Assembly: GCF_000813845.1 (NCBI RefSeq)
Contig: NZ_JWTB01000005.1
Location: 148,435-212,434 of the forward strand
DNA length: 64,000 bases
Reading direction: 5' to 3'
Source of the DNA: Pseudarthrobacter phenanthrenivorans
GTDB lineage: Bacteria; Actinomycetota; Actinomycetes; Actinomycetales; Micrococcaceae
In this document: positions 41,355 through 50,724 of the stretch, piece after piece
Numbering within the stretch: the first letter of the stretch is position 1
How the letters are laid out: each line of letters opens with the position of its first letter
Notes under the pieces: model-generated
Databases searched by the model: none
What the model was told of the DNA's origin: nothing
The model's input: only the letters and a program-made list of their open reading frames with translations
Position numbers and translations under genes: made by a program

Positions 41355-41957
41355 TCAGGCCGGGAGGATGGCCGCTACCTGCTCCCGGATGTCCAGGATC
41401 AGTTCGTCCGTGGACCGGGAGGCGTTGGTGGCGGCTGCCATGGTGAGGAACATGATGGCGGAGACGGCGCGGGCAAGGGTAGCCGCAGGTTTGGCGGAAG
41501 TGCGGCCGTTCCGCTGCAGCACGGCGGCGATGGCTGCCTCCGTACCGGCGGCAAGAGTGAGGGCGGCATGGTGGTGGGGTTCGGTGGGGTCGCCGAACAC
41601 CATTTCCCGCAGGTAGGTGCGTCCGTTGTCGACCTGGGTCCGGTTGCATTCCACCACCGGCCGGATGATGGCCATGACGGCTTCGAGCGGTGCGCTGGTC
41701 TCCGCGGCGCCCGCCTTGCCCTTGGCAAGGGCATCGGCGTAGGCCGAGTTCTGGACGAGCAGCAGCAGTTCACCTTTGCTCTTGGCATACAGGAACAGGG
41801 TGCCCGCGCCGATGTCGGCCTTCTCCGCGATTTGTTGGGTGGTGACCTCGTCAATGCCATGCTTGGCAAAAAGTTCGCGGGCTGCCGCCGTGATCCGGTC
41901 AAGCTTGGCCTGCTTGTTCCGTTCCCGCCGGGAGACGGGCTGGGAAGCAAGTTGCAT
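41355..41957 (-). CDS. TetR-family regulator
   Basis: 200-residue repressor. The N-terminal HTH is clear (RITAAARELFAKHGIDEVTT, then QQIAEKADIGAGTLFLYAKSKGELL); the C-terminal ligand domain is all-helical. It sits between an SDR gene and a hydrolase/oxidoreductase pair, all minus strand. GGAGGACATCCCGCC precedes the ATG. It is a candidate for binding the TGAGT-NN-ACTCA palindromes at 43954-43982, but this is inference. Confidence 0.88.
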   Translation of the reverse strand: MQLASQPVSRRERNKQAKLDRITAAARELFAKHGIDEVTTQQIAEKADIGAGTLFLYAKSKGELLLLVQNSAYADALAKGKAGAAETSAPLEAVMAIIRPVVECNRTQVDNGRTYLREMVFGDPTEPHHHAALTLAAGTEAAIAAVLQRNGRTSAKPAATLARAVSAIMFLTMAAATNASRSTDELILDIREQVAAILPA

Positions 41958-42029
41958 GGCGGGATGTCCTCCGGGACGGTCATTGGGCTGGGCTGACTTC
42001 GAGTGTAGCCAATGGCGCGGGCACCGGCG

Positions 42030-42887
42030 TCAGCCCTGGAGGAACTCGACGGCAACGGGAACGAACTGCTCGTGGAACTGGAAGATGCCGCCGTGGCCGG
42101 AGTCGGGGTAGATGACCAGCTTCGAGCCTGCGATTCGCCGGTGCAGGTCCGTGGACAGGCCGGTAGGAACCATGCGGTCATGGTCGCCGTTGGCGATCAG
42201 GGTGGGGTTGCTGATTGCAGACAGGTCGGCCGGCTGCGCGCGGCCCCAGTCTTTGATGGCCTTCAGCTGGGTGCGGAACGCCCGGAGACGGACCGGTCGG
42301 TCACGTCCTGCACGGCGCTCCTGGAGACGCCCGATGAAATCCTTTGCAGCGCGCTTGCCGGCGGCGTTGCGGTTGAAGAACAGGAACTCCTTCGGATCAG
42401 ACCGGAGCAGGGCGGCCCGCAGGATGTCAAGGTACGTTACCCGGGCAACACTGTCCATGCCCTTCCCGCCCCGCGGACCCGTTCCGGCAAGGATGAGCTT
42501 CCGGACCAGGTCCGGGTGCTTCCCGATGAGGGCCTGGGCCACCATGCCGCCCAGGGAAAAGGCGAAGACATCAATCCTGTCCAGGCCCAGGGCCCGGATA
42601 AAGGCAACTGCGTCGTCAGCCATCGCTTCGATGCTGTCCGGCACCACACCGGTGGTTCCGCCGAGTCCGCGGTTATCGAAGGTGATGACGTGGTGTTCCC
42701 GGGCGATCGGGTCGATGACGCGCGGGTCCCAGTTATCCAGGTTGCCGGCAAGGTGGAGGAAGAAGACGACGGGAATACCCCCTCTGGGCCCCAGTTCGCG
42801 GTACACATAGCTGACGTCGCCGGCTGTGATGGTACGGGTGGGTGCCTGCGCGTAGGAAGACGGTTCGTGGATGCTGGCGGGACTCAT
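42030..42887 (-). CDS. Alpha/beta hydrolase
   Basis: 285-residue alpha/beta-fold hydrolase. Oxyanion segment FFLHLAGNLDNWDPRV, nucleophile Ser in FAFSLGGMVAQ, Asp near LIANGDHDRMVP and His in DSGHGGIFQFHEQ. It starts at an ATG overlapping the stop of the oxidoreductase by four bases (ATGA). Its activity (esterase, lactonase or haloperoxidase-like) cannot be told from sequence. Confidence 0.87.
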   Translation of the reverse strand: MSPASIHEPSSYAQAPTRTITAGDVSYVYRELGPRGGIPVVFFLHLAGNLDNWDPRVIDPIAREHHVITFDNRGLGGTTGVVPDSIEAMADDAVAFIRALGLDRIDVFAFSLGGMVAQALIGKHPDLVRKLILAGTGPRGGKGMDSVARVTYLDILRAALLRSDPKEFLFFNRNAAGKRAAKDFIGRLQERRAGRDRPVRLRAFRTQLKAIKDWGRAQPADLSAISNPTLIANGDHDRMVPTGLSTDLHRRIAGSKLVIYPDSGHGGIFQFHEQFVPVAVEFLQG

Positions 42888-43936
42888 GGCTGTTCCCCAA
42901 GCTGCTGCCGGCCAGCTGCCTTGACCCGGTCCACGCCGCCTGGGGGATTGATGACGACGGCCTTGCCGCGCAGGCCTCCGCTTCCCAGGGCCTTCAAAGC
43001 GTCCGGCGTTTGGGCAAACGGGCTGACACGCCCGACGACGGGACGCAGCACGCCGTCGTCGACAAGCCTTGCGATGCGGCCGAGTTGGCTGCCGCTGGCG
43101 TGCATGAACAGGAATTCGTAGCGCACGCCGAGCCTGCGCGCCTGGCGGCGGATGCTCCGGCTGAGGACTCCGATGGCGAGGCGGAGTACGGGGTTGAGGC
43201 CGAGTTCCCGGGCGAAATCGGGGTCCGGCGCCCCTGCGATTCCAATCGCGGTGCCCCCCGGCTTGAGGACGCGCAATGATTTCTCCAGGTTGCGTCCGCC
43301 GAGGCTGTCGAGCACCAGGTCGTATCCGCTGAGGATCTCCTCGAAGTCTTCATTTCGGTAATCAATAACAACATCAGCGCCCAGGCCCCGGACGAACTCA
43401 GCATTGGCGGCGCTGGCCGTGGCGGCAACGGAGGCACCAAGGTACTTGGCCAGCTGCACGGCGATGGAACCCACGCCGCCGGCGCCTGCATGGATGAGGA
43501 CCTTCTGCCCCGGCTGCACCTTGCCGCGCTCCACCAGGGCCTGCCAGGCCGTCAAAGCCACCAGCGGAAGGGACCCGGCCTCGGCCATGCTGATGGATGC
43601 AGGCTTGAGGGCCACATCGGATTCGGCCACGGCGATCCGTTCCGCGAAGGTGCCGATCCGTTCTTTGCCGGGCCTGGCAAAGATCTCATCGCCGGGCTTG
43701 AAGCGCCGCACCTTCGTGCCGGTCTGGAGGACTGTTCCCGCCACGTCATGGCCGGGGACCAGGGGCAGGTCATAGGGAAGGATCTGCCTGAACCCGCCAA
43801 GCCGGATCTTCTCATCGAGCTGGTTGAGGCCGGCCGCCTCCACGCGGACAAGCAGATCATGGTCGCCCACTGCAGGTTCAGTCAGCTCCGCCGGCTGCAG
43901 GGGGGTCTTGTATTTGCTGATGACGAAAGCCTTCAT
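42884..43936 (-). CDS. NADP-dependent quinone oxidoreductase-type MDR protein
   Basis: 350-residue zinc-free medium-chain reductase (quinone oxidoreductase/enone reductase class): LVPGHDVAGTVLQ in place of a zinc site, NADP fold VLIHAGAGGVGSIAVQLAKYLG, and ADVVIDYRNEDFEE. GGAAGGAAG lies upstream of the ATG. First gene of a two-gene unit with the alpha/beta hydrolase, behind a good promoter carrying two palindromes. Confidence 0.9.
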   Translation of the reverse strand: MKAFVISKYKTPLQPAELTEPAVGDHDLLVRVEAAGLNQLDEKIRLGGFRQILPYDLPLVPGHDVAGTVLQTGTKVRRFKPGDEIFARPGKERIGTFAERIAVAESDVALKPASISMAEAGSLPLVALTAWQALVERGKVQPGQKVLIHAGAGGVGSIAVQLAKYLGASVAATASAANAEFVRGLGADVVIDYRNEDFEEILSGYDLVLDSLGGRNLEKSLRVLKPGGTAIGIAGAPDPDFARELGLNPVLRLAIGVLSRSIRRQARRLGVRYEFLFMHASGSQLGRIARLVDDGVLRPVVGRVSPFAQTPDALKALGSGGLRGKAVVINPPGGVDRVKAAGRQQLGEQP

Positions 43937-43953
43937 GATGGACTTCCTTCCAG

Positions 43954-43995
43954 TTGAGTTGACTCAATTATGAGCCTACTCAGAAATTTCGTCAA
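43954..43995 (-). promoter_or_regulatory. Promoter with two overlapping operators in front of the oxidoreductase-hydrolase operon
   Basis: Minus strand: -35 TTGACG (43990-43995), 17-base spacer, -10 CATAAT (43967-43972). Two palindromes of the form TGAGY-NN-ACTCA: TGAGTTGACTCA (43955-43966, extended by T/A at both ends) over the transcription start, and TGAGCCTACTCA (43971-43982) over the -10 and spacer. Centre spacing is 16 bases. This is the layout of a repressor-controlled promoter. Confidence 0.75.
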
Positions 43996-44198
43996 GAGTG
44001 TCTGGACCAGTTCCGGGGGTTAGACCCGGCGGCCGCTACGGGGCATGGAGTACCCCCGGCACCTGCCGGCACAAGATGAGCGAAACGTGGCCGTGCCACT
44101 GCACCGCTGGCGCCTCATGTGCTGCCTTAGGATTTGGGGAGGCCTCAAGCTGCCGGTGTGCCCGGTCTCCCGATGGGAGCAAACAAAGGAGGATCGTG

Positions 44199-45233
44199 AT
44201 GCGTGCAATCGTCATGGACCGGATCGCAGGACCGCTGGCGGTCCGGGAAGTAGCTGTGCCGGCCGTGCCCGCGGGGGGAGCGGTCATCAACGTCGTCGCG
44301 ACCGGCCTCTGCCGCAGCGACTGGCATGCCTGGGCCGGGCACGACGACATCGTTCTGCCTCATGTGCCTGGCCATGAGTTCGCCGGCGTCATCGCAGCCG
44401 TTGGCCCGGACGTGGAAAAGTGGGCTGCCGGTGACCGGGTGACAGCACCGTTCGTGGAAGGCTGCGGCGCCTGTGAATGGTGCCTGGGCGGCAATGCGCA
44501 GGTCTGCCCCCAGCAGCAACAGCCCGGGTTCACCCACTGGGGCTCCTTCGCCGGACAGGTGGTGATCCATGCCGCGGACACGAACCTCATAGCCATCCCG
44601 GACGCCGTAGGCTTCGAGGCCGCGGCCAGCCTTGGCTGTCGTTTCGCAACGGCCTACCGGGCGCTGACCGGGCGGGCCCGGCTCACTCCCAACGAGTGGG
44701 TCACCATCGTGGGCGCCGGTGGCGTGGGCCTCAGTGCAGTCATGATTGCCAAGGCGCTCGGGGCGAAAGTCGTCGCCGTCGACCGCAATCCAGCCGCCCT
44801 GTCGATGGCTGCCTCCCTCGGCGCCGACCACGTCCTGACAGCGGACGGGGCCGATATCCCCGCCCAGGTGCACGCGATCACCGGAGGAAGCCACGTCTCG
44901 GTGGACGCAGTCGGCAGCGAGCAGACCTGTGCTGACGCGCTCCTGAGTCTCCGCCGTCACGGCCGGCACGTGCAGGTGGGTCTCCTGCCACCGGTTGACG
45001 GCCATCCCCGCGTACCCATGGCGCGGGTCATCGCGTGGGAGCTTGAAGTCCTGGGAAGCCATGGGATGGCCGCCGCTGACTACCCGGGGATGCTCTCCCT
45101 CATAGCATCCGGGGCACTCGAACCGCAGAAGCTCATCGAGCGCATTATTGGGTTGGACGAGGCCGCTGAACTGCTTCCCCGAATGGACACGGCCAACGTT
45201 GCGGGCATGACGATGGTCGATCCGTCCCGATAG
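44199..45233 (+). CDS. Zinc-dependent alcohol dehydrogenase
   Basis: 344-residue medium-chain dehydrogenase. Catalytic zinc region GLCRSDWHAW and GHEFAGVI; structural zinc loop CGACEWC then NAQVC; NAD fold VTIVGAGGVGLSAVMIAKALG. Start at MRAIVMDR with AGGAGG six bases upstream; the frame is open 67 codons earlier, but that part is not protein-like. It is transcribed divergently from the oxidoreductase-hydrolase operon, about 200 bases from its promoter. Substrate not determined. Confidence 0.9.
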   Translation: MRAIVMDRIAGPLAVREVAVPAVPAGGAVINVVATGLCRSDWHAWAGHDDIVLPHVPGHEFAGVIAAVGPDVEKWAAGDRVTAPFVEGCGACEWCLGGNAQVCPQQQQPGFTHWGSFAGQVVIHAADTNLIAIPDAVGFEAAASLGCRFATAYRALTGRARLTPNEWVTIVGAGGVGLSAVMIAKALGAKVVAVDRNPAALSMAASLGADHVLTADGADIPAQVHAITGGSHVSVDAVGSEQTCADALLSLRRHGRHVQVGLLPPVDGHPRVPMARVIAWELEVLGSHGMAAADYPGMLSLIASGALEPQKLIERIIGLDEAAELLPRMDTANVAGMTMVDPSR

Positions 45234-45257
45234 CAGGCGGGATGGTTTGATTGGTCA

Positions 45258-46001
45258 GTGCTCCGCCTCAAACGCCTTGTTGTCCTTAGCCTGGTTCTCG
45301 GTTGTGCCATCACCGCGTTCTCGTTCTGGGCGGTCCGGCAGCCGGGCGCGCGCCTCCTGCCGCCACCGCCGCAGGCAGGAGTGACACTTGCGGCGGCACC
45401 CAGCGGAATCACTACTGCCGTGAACGTGACCCGCAGCCCGGATGCCCAATGGCTGTCCTCGGCTGCCAGCCAGACGGGCATCCCGGCCAGGGCGCTGCGG
45501 GCCTACGTCACGGCAGCCGTGGCTGCCAGGGGTTCCCATCCGGATTGCGGCATCGGCTGGAACACGCTGGCTGCCGTCGGCTTTGTCGAATCAGCCCACG
45601 GGACGTACGGCGGCGGGCGCCTCGATGCCTTGGGCCAGGCGAGCGGCCCCATCGAGGGCCCCAGCCTCGATGGTGATGGTTTTGCCGCCATCGACGACAC
45701 GGACGGCGGTGCACTGGACCACGACGCCAACTGGGACCACGCCGTCGGGCCCATGCAGTTCATCCCCTCCACATGGCGGCTGGTGGGGCGGGACGGAAAC
45801 GGGGACGGAACGGCGGACCCGTTCAATATCGACGACGCCGCCCTCAGCGCAGCCACCTATCTCTGTGCCCGGGGCCGGGACCTCACCACCGCGCAGGGCT
45901 GGACGGATGCCATCTACGCCTACAACCAGTCCGACACCTACATACGCAAGGTACGGGACCAGGCAACCACCTACGCGGCAAAGGCGGGTGGGGCCGGCTG
46001 A
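45258..46001 (+). CDS. Secreted or membrane-anchored lytic murein transglycosylase
   Basis: 247 residues. N-terminal hydrophobic segment (RLVVLSLVLGCAITAFSFWA) acts as signal or anchor, followed by a proline-rich spacer. Transglycosylase domain of the MltB/SLT type: catalytic Glu in VGFVESAHGTYGGG, then VGPMQFIPSTW, GRDGNGDGTADPFNI and a YNQSDTYIRKV tail. Starts at GTG, 24 bases after the alcohol dehydrogenase; no strong ribosome binding site. Confidence 0.88.
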   Translation: MLRLKRLVVLSLVLGCAITAFSFWAVRQPGARLLPPPPQAGVTLAAAPSGITTAVNVTRSPDAQWLSSAASQTGIPARALRAYVTAAVAARGSHPDCGIGWNTLAAVGFVESAHGTYGGGRLDALGQASGPIEGPSLDGDGFAAIDDTDGGALDHDANWDHAVGPMQFIPSTWRLVGRDGNGDGTADPFNIDDAALSAATYLCARGRDLTTAQGWTDAIYAYNQSDTYIRKVRDQATTYAAKAGGAG

Positions 46002-46055
46002 ACGGAGGCAGCGCGCTGCCGTCCACCGAGCCCTTGGGTGTCCGCCGTGAGGGCC

Positions 46056-46571
46056 TTATGCCCCGCCGCTTGCCTGGACGCGCCGAAGGATGTCATCCAC
46101 GACGCGGGGAAGGGGCGCGGTGGCATCGATCGGAATGGCGCCGGACGGGATTTCGGCCCGCGTCTGATGGAGCCGCTCAATCAGCCTGCGCTCATCCTTC
46201 TGCCCGCCCCATTCGTCAAGCGGACGTTCGTCCAGCCGCCTTGCCAGGGTTTCGGCGTCGACCTCAAGAACGAAGACGGCGTCGAAAAGCCCGATGAACC
46301 TGCCAACATTCCTCGACCCGCCGCAGAAGAACGTCAGGGCCTCAGTCCGGTCCGCGACGAGGGACTTCACCTTGTCCACGTCCCAGATGTGGTGGTGGTG
46401 CACGGCGGTGCCCGTCACGCCCGGCACCGGGCTGCCGGTTTCCGGGTCTCCCTGGTAGGCCAGTTCCCGGTCCCCGTTGATGGCCTGGTAGCCGCGCCGC
46501 CGCAGCTCATGGCACACCGCAGTTTTTCCCGTGCCCGAGCCGCCCTCGATGAGGAAGTTCTTCCTGCCCAT
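46056..46571 (-). CDS. P-loop ATPase/nucleotide kinase-like protein
   Basis: 171 residues with an N-terminal Walker A, EGGSGTGKTAVCHELRRRGY, and a Walker-B-like FDAVFVLEVD. The HHHHIWDVDKV stretch and the C-terminal RLDERPLDEWGGQKDE pattern resemble the adenylate-kinase-like AAA proteins annotated as ATP-binding in actinobacteria. Substrate unknown. Not in an operon; converges on the transglycosylase gene. Confidence 0.78.
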   Translation of the reverse strand: MGRKNFLIEGGSGTGKTAVCHELRRRGYQAINGDRELAYQGDPETGSPVPGVTGTAVHHHHIWDVDKVKSLVADRTEALTFFCGGSRNVGRFIGLFDAVFVLEVDAETLARRLDERPLDEWGGQKDERRLIERLHQTRAEIPSGAIPIDATAPLPRVVDDILRRVQASGGA

Positions 46572-46653
46572 GCCTGATGGTACCCAGGGGCGCAGCCGTG
46601 GCAGGCGGGAACCGGGGAAGAACCGCCGGGACCGTGGACTGACCGCAGTGCTC

Positions 46654-47820
46654 CTAGGGCGCGTTCCACGTAACGGGGAGGGTCTTCAGCCCATAGACAA
46701 TGCTGCTGTGCATCCGCTCCAGCTGTGTCCCCGGGGCAACGGACAGTCCGGGCAGGCGGGACAGCAGCACCTCCATGGCGATTTTCGCCTCGAGCCGTGC
46801 CAGTGGGGCGCCAAGGCAGAAGTGGATCCCGTGGCCGAACGCCAGATGCCGGTTCTGGGCGCGGTCCACGTCGAACTCGGCCGGCCGCTCAAACTGCCGC
46901 TCGTCCCGGTTCGCCGACCCAATCCACGCCACGACGGGGGCGCCGGCGGGAAGCGTCTTGCCGCCCAACGTCGTTTCGACCGCCGTTACCCGGTACATGG
47001 ACTGGACCGGGGACCGGAATCGAAGCACCTCTTCGAGGGTCTGGGGGAGCAGGGAGGGATCCTCCAGGACACGCCCGAGGGTGCGCGGCGATTCGGCCAG
47101 GCACAGGACGGCGTTGCCAATCAGGTTGGTGGTGGTTTCATTCCCGGCAACCAGCAGCAGGCTGCAGAAACCGAGCAGTTCCGGCACTGTCAGCCTTTGG
47201 CCGTCAATCTCGGCAGCAAGCAGGGTGCTGATCAGGTCCTTGCCCGGTCGGTTCCGCCGGGCATCGATCAGGGCCAGGAAGTACCCGACCATCTCTGACG
47301 TGGTGGAATCCTGTTCGGTGTTGGCCGGCCCGGTGCGTGTTTGGCTGACAATGACGTCCGACCAGTGTTTGAACCGCCCGCGGTCCTCGGCGGGGATGCC
47401 CAGGAGCTCGGAAATGACGATGACCGGCAGCGGGTAGGCCAGTTCCCGGATCAGGTCTGCGCTCCCGGCTGCCGTAAACTCATCCAGAAGCCCGTTGGCC
47501 AGTTCCGCGATCCTTGGAGCCAACGCGTCGACGGCCTTGGGAGTGAACGCCTGGGTGACCAGCGAGCGCAGCTGCCGGTGCCGCGGAGGATCAGTGGTGA
47601 TCAGGCTTGACGCGAACAGTTGGCCGGACCCGGAGGAATTGTCACCGCCGATCCGCGACGAAAACGTGGCGTGTTCCGACAGGACCCGCTGGACGTCGTC
47701 GTAGCGGAACACATGCCAGCTCCCCGTCTGCTCGTCCCGGAGGACGGGGGCCGCGGACCGCATGTGTGCATAGTGCGGGAACGGGTCGAGCGGATATTCT
47801 TCGGACCGGCTGGTGTCCAT
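46654..47820 (-). CDS. Cytochrome P450
   Basis: 388-residue soluble class I P450. I-helix LLVAGNETTTNLIGNA, K-helix ExxR in LEEVLRFRSPVQ, and haem-binding FGHGIHFCLGAPLARLE with the Cys ligand. Start at MDTSRSEEYP, with GGAGG five bases upstream; an ATG twelve codons earlier is possible. No ferredoxin or reductase gene is adjacent, so its redox partners are elsewhere. Closest in look to CYP107/CYP109-type hydroxylases; substrate unknown. Confidence 0.94.
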   Translation of the reverse strand: MDTSRSEEYPLDPFPHYAHMRSAAPVLRDEQTGSWHVFRYDDVQRVLSEHATFSSRIGGDNSSGSGQLFASSLITTDPPRHRQLRSLVTQAFTPKAVDALAPRIAELANGLLDEFTAAGSADLIRELAYPLPVIVISELLGIPAEDRGRFKHWSDVIVSQTRTGPANTEQDSTTSEMVGYFLALIDARRNRPGKDLISTLLAAEIDGQRLTVPELLGFCSLLLVAGNETTTNLIGNAVLCLAESPRTLGRVLEDPSLLPQTLEEVLRFRSPVQSMYRVTAVETTLGGKTLPAGAPVVAWIGSANRDERQFERPAEFDVDRAQNRHLAFGHGIHFCLGAPLARLEAKIAMEVLLSRLPGLSVAPGTQLERMHSSIVYGLKTLPVTWNAP

Positions 47821-47966
47821 GGTGGCCTCCCTGCTCACCTGTCGCACGCCCGGCATGACGGGCTCCAGGGCCTCAACTGACTGACCGTTGCTCGATCTTA
47901 GCTACAGCCTGCCGCCCCGGGGGCGTTTTGTGCTAGCGATTTTTAAGCCTCTAAGGTTGATGCTCG

Positions 47967-48536
47967 ATGAAAGCCCCTGAGAAGACCTCCGATCAGCCGC
48001 GCCCGAAGTCGGCGCGCGGGCCCATCTTTGTTGACGCCTCCGGCCGGCGCTTCCGCAGGGTCCGGCTGATAGGGCTGGGAGTCCTGGGACTCGTGGCCGG
48101 CTACGTGGTCCTGCTCGTCGCCGCCTTCATCGGCGGCTCCGGCGGCCCTGCGCCGTTCCTCCCCTTTCCGGCCGCGGCAGGGCCGCAGCCGGCACCGTCC
48201 CGGACCGCTGCGCCGGTCCCTTCCGACGCCGCTGCCCAGGCAGCCGGGACGGAAGCGGCGGGAACGCCGTCGTCCGCTGCCGTGCCCATCGTTGCGCAGT
48301 CCCCGTCGGCCGCGCCCCAGGCCCTCCCGGCCCTGCCTCCTGCGCCCGCGCCCGCGCCGGCGGCACCTGCCGCCGGGGTTCCCGCGGCACCCACCACGGC
48401 AGCGCCGGCTCCCGGCATGAGCGGCACCGCGCCCGGATCGAGCGGCACTGCGCCCGGCGGAAGCGCCAGCGCACCGGGGGCCAACGGCGCTGCACCCGGC
48501 CAGACCACCCGGCCCACCGCCCCGGCCCGCCCCTGA
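47967..48536 (+). CDS. Ala/Pro-rich single-pass membrane protein
   Basis: 189 residues: a basic cytoplasmic N terminus (GPIFVDASGRRFRRVR), one membrane helix (LIGLGVLGLVAGYVVLLVAAF), then ~130 extracytoplasmic residues almost wholly of Ala, Pro, Gly, Ser and Thr. Probably a spacer across the wall. It lies one base before the start of the NodB-glycosyltransferase fusion (TGA, T, ATG), so the two are coupled. Similar small partners precede this fusion in other actinobacteria (from memory, not checked). Confidence 0.8.
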   Translation: MKAPEKTSDQPRPKSARGPIFVDASGRRFRRVRLIGLGVLGLVAGYVVLLVAAFIGGSGGPAPFLPFPAAAGPQPAPSRTAAPVPSDAAAQAAGTEAAGTPSSAAVPIVAQSPSAAPQALPALPPAPAPAPAAPAAGVPAAPTTAAPAPGMSGTAPGSSGTAPGGSASAPGANGAAPGQTTRPTAPARP

Positions 48537-48537
48537 T

Positions 48538-50724
48538 ATGGCATCCCGGAACAAAGCGCCGCGGCCGGGCCCGTCCGCCGTCCCCGCCAAGGTCACCGCC
48601 CACTGGTTCATCCTCCTGGCAACCCTGGCCGCGTTGGGGCTGGCCCTTGCCGTGCAGGGCTACATCCACCATCTGGGCGGCATCGGAGCGGACGCCGTTC
48701 CGTCCGGCGCAGCAGCAGGCAATGTCCCCGCGGCCGTCTCCGGCGGCGGACCGGTCATTGACTCGCGCGGGGGAGCCGTGCGCTCCGTCAGTCCGCCGGA
48801 CCGTACCGTGGCGCTCACTTTCGACGACGGACCGGACCCGCAGTGGACCCCGCGAATCCTGGACGTGCTGAAGGAACACCACGTCCACGCAACCTTTTTC
48901 GTCGTCGGCTCTGCCGCGGTGGACCACCCGGACCTGGTGCGCCGCATCGTCGCCGAAGGCCACGAAATCGGCGTCCACACCCTGACCCATACGGACCTGG
49001 GTGCGGCCGGGCAGTGGCGGCGCGGGCTTGAGGTGCAAGGGGGCCAGGACGCAATTGTGGGCGTCACCGGCCAGTCCGTCTCCCTGCTGCGGCCCCCTTA
49101 CACCGCAGGCAACGCAGCAATCACCGACAGTACGTGGTCCGCCATACAGGGGTTGGGGGACGAGGGCTACCTCACGGTGCTGAGCAGCGTGGACAGCAAG
49201 GACTGGCAGCAGCCAGGCGTCCAGGCGATTGCGGACAGCCTCAAGCCGCAGGGACCGCAGGGCCAGGTGGTCCTGATGCACGACGGCGGCGGTGACAGGG
49301 AACAGACCGTCGCCGCCCTGGACCAGGCCCTCTCGCAGTTCTCCGATCAGGGCTACCGCGTCACCACAGTGGGTGGCGCGGCAGGCGTGGACACCATGCG
49401 TCCCGCCTCAGGCCTGGAGCAGGCACGAGGCTCTGCGCTCGTCTGGGGTATCCGCGTCAGCGACTTCGTGGTCACGGCCATCTCCTGGGCCCTCGTCGCC
49501 GCCGGCGTTGTCACGCTGGTCCGCGCCGTCCTGGTGATGTTCTTCGCCGCCCGCCACAGCCGGGCGGCCCGCCGCGCCAGCCGCCAGGGCCGGGGCAGGA
49601 GGCGGGTGGACGCGGTGCACAGGCCTGTGATCACCGAACCGGCGACCGTGATCGTCCCTGCCTACAACGAATCGGCAGGCATCGAAGCTGCCGTCACGTC
49701 CATCGCAGCGTCCTCCCATCCGGTGGAGGTCATCGTGGTGGATGACGGATCGACAGACGGAACGGCGGACATCGTCGAGGCGCTCGGCCTGCCGGGCGTC
49801 AGGGTCATCCGGAAGGAGAACGGCGGAAAGCCGTCTGCGCTGAATGCGGGGATCCTGGCTGCCAGCTACGACCTTGTGGTCATGGTCGACGGCGACACCG
49901 TCTTCGAGCCCGACACGGTGCGGGCGCTGCTTCAACCCTTCGCCGATCCCCGGGTAGGGGCCATCTCGGGAAACACCAAGGTCGCCAACCGCGGCGGGAT
50001 CCTGGGTGCGTGGCAGCACATCGAATACGTCGTCGGCTTCAACCTTGACCGGCGGCTGTTCGACGTGGCCGAATGCATGCCCACCGTCCCGGGTGCCATC
50101 GGCGCCTTCCGCCTGGCCGCCCTCCGCAACGTGGGCGGCGTCAGCGACGACACCCTGGCAGAGGACACCGACCTGACCATGGCCCTGTGCCGGGACGGCT
50201 GGCGCGTGGTGTACCAAGAGGACGCACGGGCGTGGACGGAGGCTCCAGCCACCCTCGGCGCCCTGTGGAAGCAGCGCTACCGCTGGTGCTACGGCACCCT
50301 GCAGGCGATGTGGAAGCACCGCGGCGCGGTGATCCAGGACGGTGCCGCGGGCAAGCTTGGCCGGCGCGGACTTGGTTACCTGCTGGTACTGCAGGTCCTG
50401 CTTCCCCTCTTCGCTCCCATCGTCGACGTCTTCGCCGTCTACGGCCTGGTCTTCCTCGACCCGCTGCGCATCGCGGCCCTTTGGCTCGCTTTCCTGGCCG
50501 TGCAGATGCTGATGGCCGCATACGCGTTCCGGCTCGACAAGGAGCCCCTGGGCCCGCTGTGGACCCTTCCGCTCCAGCAGTTCGTCTACCGGCAGCTCAT
50601 GTATCTCGTCGTTATCCAAGCAGTCGTCACGGCAGTGACCGGCGTGCACCTGCGCTGGCACCGGATGGAAAGATACGGCAGCCTGACCGTCCCCGACGCC
50701 CAGCGCCAGCTCCACAGCTCCTGA
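48538..50724 (+). CDS. Bifunctional polysaccharide deacetylase-glycosyltransferase 2
   Basis: 728-residue membrane fusion. Membrane helix 1 (~20-42), then an extracytoplasmic NodB deacetylase domain (~90-280) with TFDDGPDPQW, the metal site HTLTHTD and RPPYTAG. A second helix (~305-335) leads to a cytoplasmic GT2 domain (~360-600): VIVPAYNESAG, VDDGSTDGTAD, MVDGDTVFEPD, EDTDLTMAL and QRYRWCYG, all motifs of processive synthases of the NodC/PgaC/HasA class. C-terminal membrane helices complete the channel. It would make and N-deacetylate a beta-linked amino-sugar polymer for the cell surface. Confidence 0.93.
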   Translation: MASRNKAPRPGPSAVPAKVTAHWFILLATLAALGLALAVQGYIHHLGGIGADAVPSGAAAGNVPAAVSGGGPVIDSRGGAVRSVSPPDRTVALTFDDGPDPQWTPRILDVLKEHHVHATFFVVGSAAVDHPDLVRRIVAEGHEIGVHTLTHTDLGAAGQWRRGLEVQGGQDAIVGVTGQSVSLLRPPYTAGNAAITDSTWSAIQGLGDEGYLTVLSSVDSKDWQQPGVQAIADSLKPQGPQGQVVLMHDGGGDREQTVAALDQALSQFSDQGYRVTTVGGAAGVDTMRPASGLEQARGSALVWGIRVSDFVVTAISWALVAAGVVTLVRAVLVMFFAARHSRAARRASRQGRGRRRVDAVHRPVITEPATVIVPAYNESAGIEAAVTSIAASSHPVEVIVVDDGSTDGTADIVEALGLPGVRVIRKENGGKPSALNAGILAASYDLVVMVDGDTVFEPDTVRALLQPFADPRVGAISGNTKVANRGGILGAWQHIEYVVGFNLDRRLFDVAECMPTVPGAIGAFRLAALRNVGGVSDDTLAEDTDLTMALCRDGWRVVYQEDARAWTEAPATLGALWKQRYRWCYGTLQAMWKHRGAVIQDGAAGKLGRRGLGYLLVLQVLLPLFAPIVDVFAVYGLVFLDPLRIAALWLAFLAVQMLMAAYAFRLDKEPLGPLWTLPLQQFVYRQLMYLVVIQAVVTAVTGVHLRWHRMERYGSLTVPDAQRQLHSS

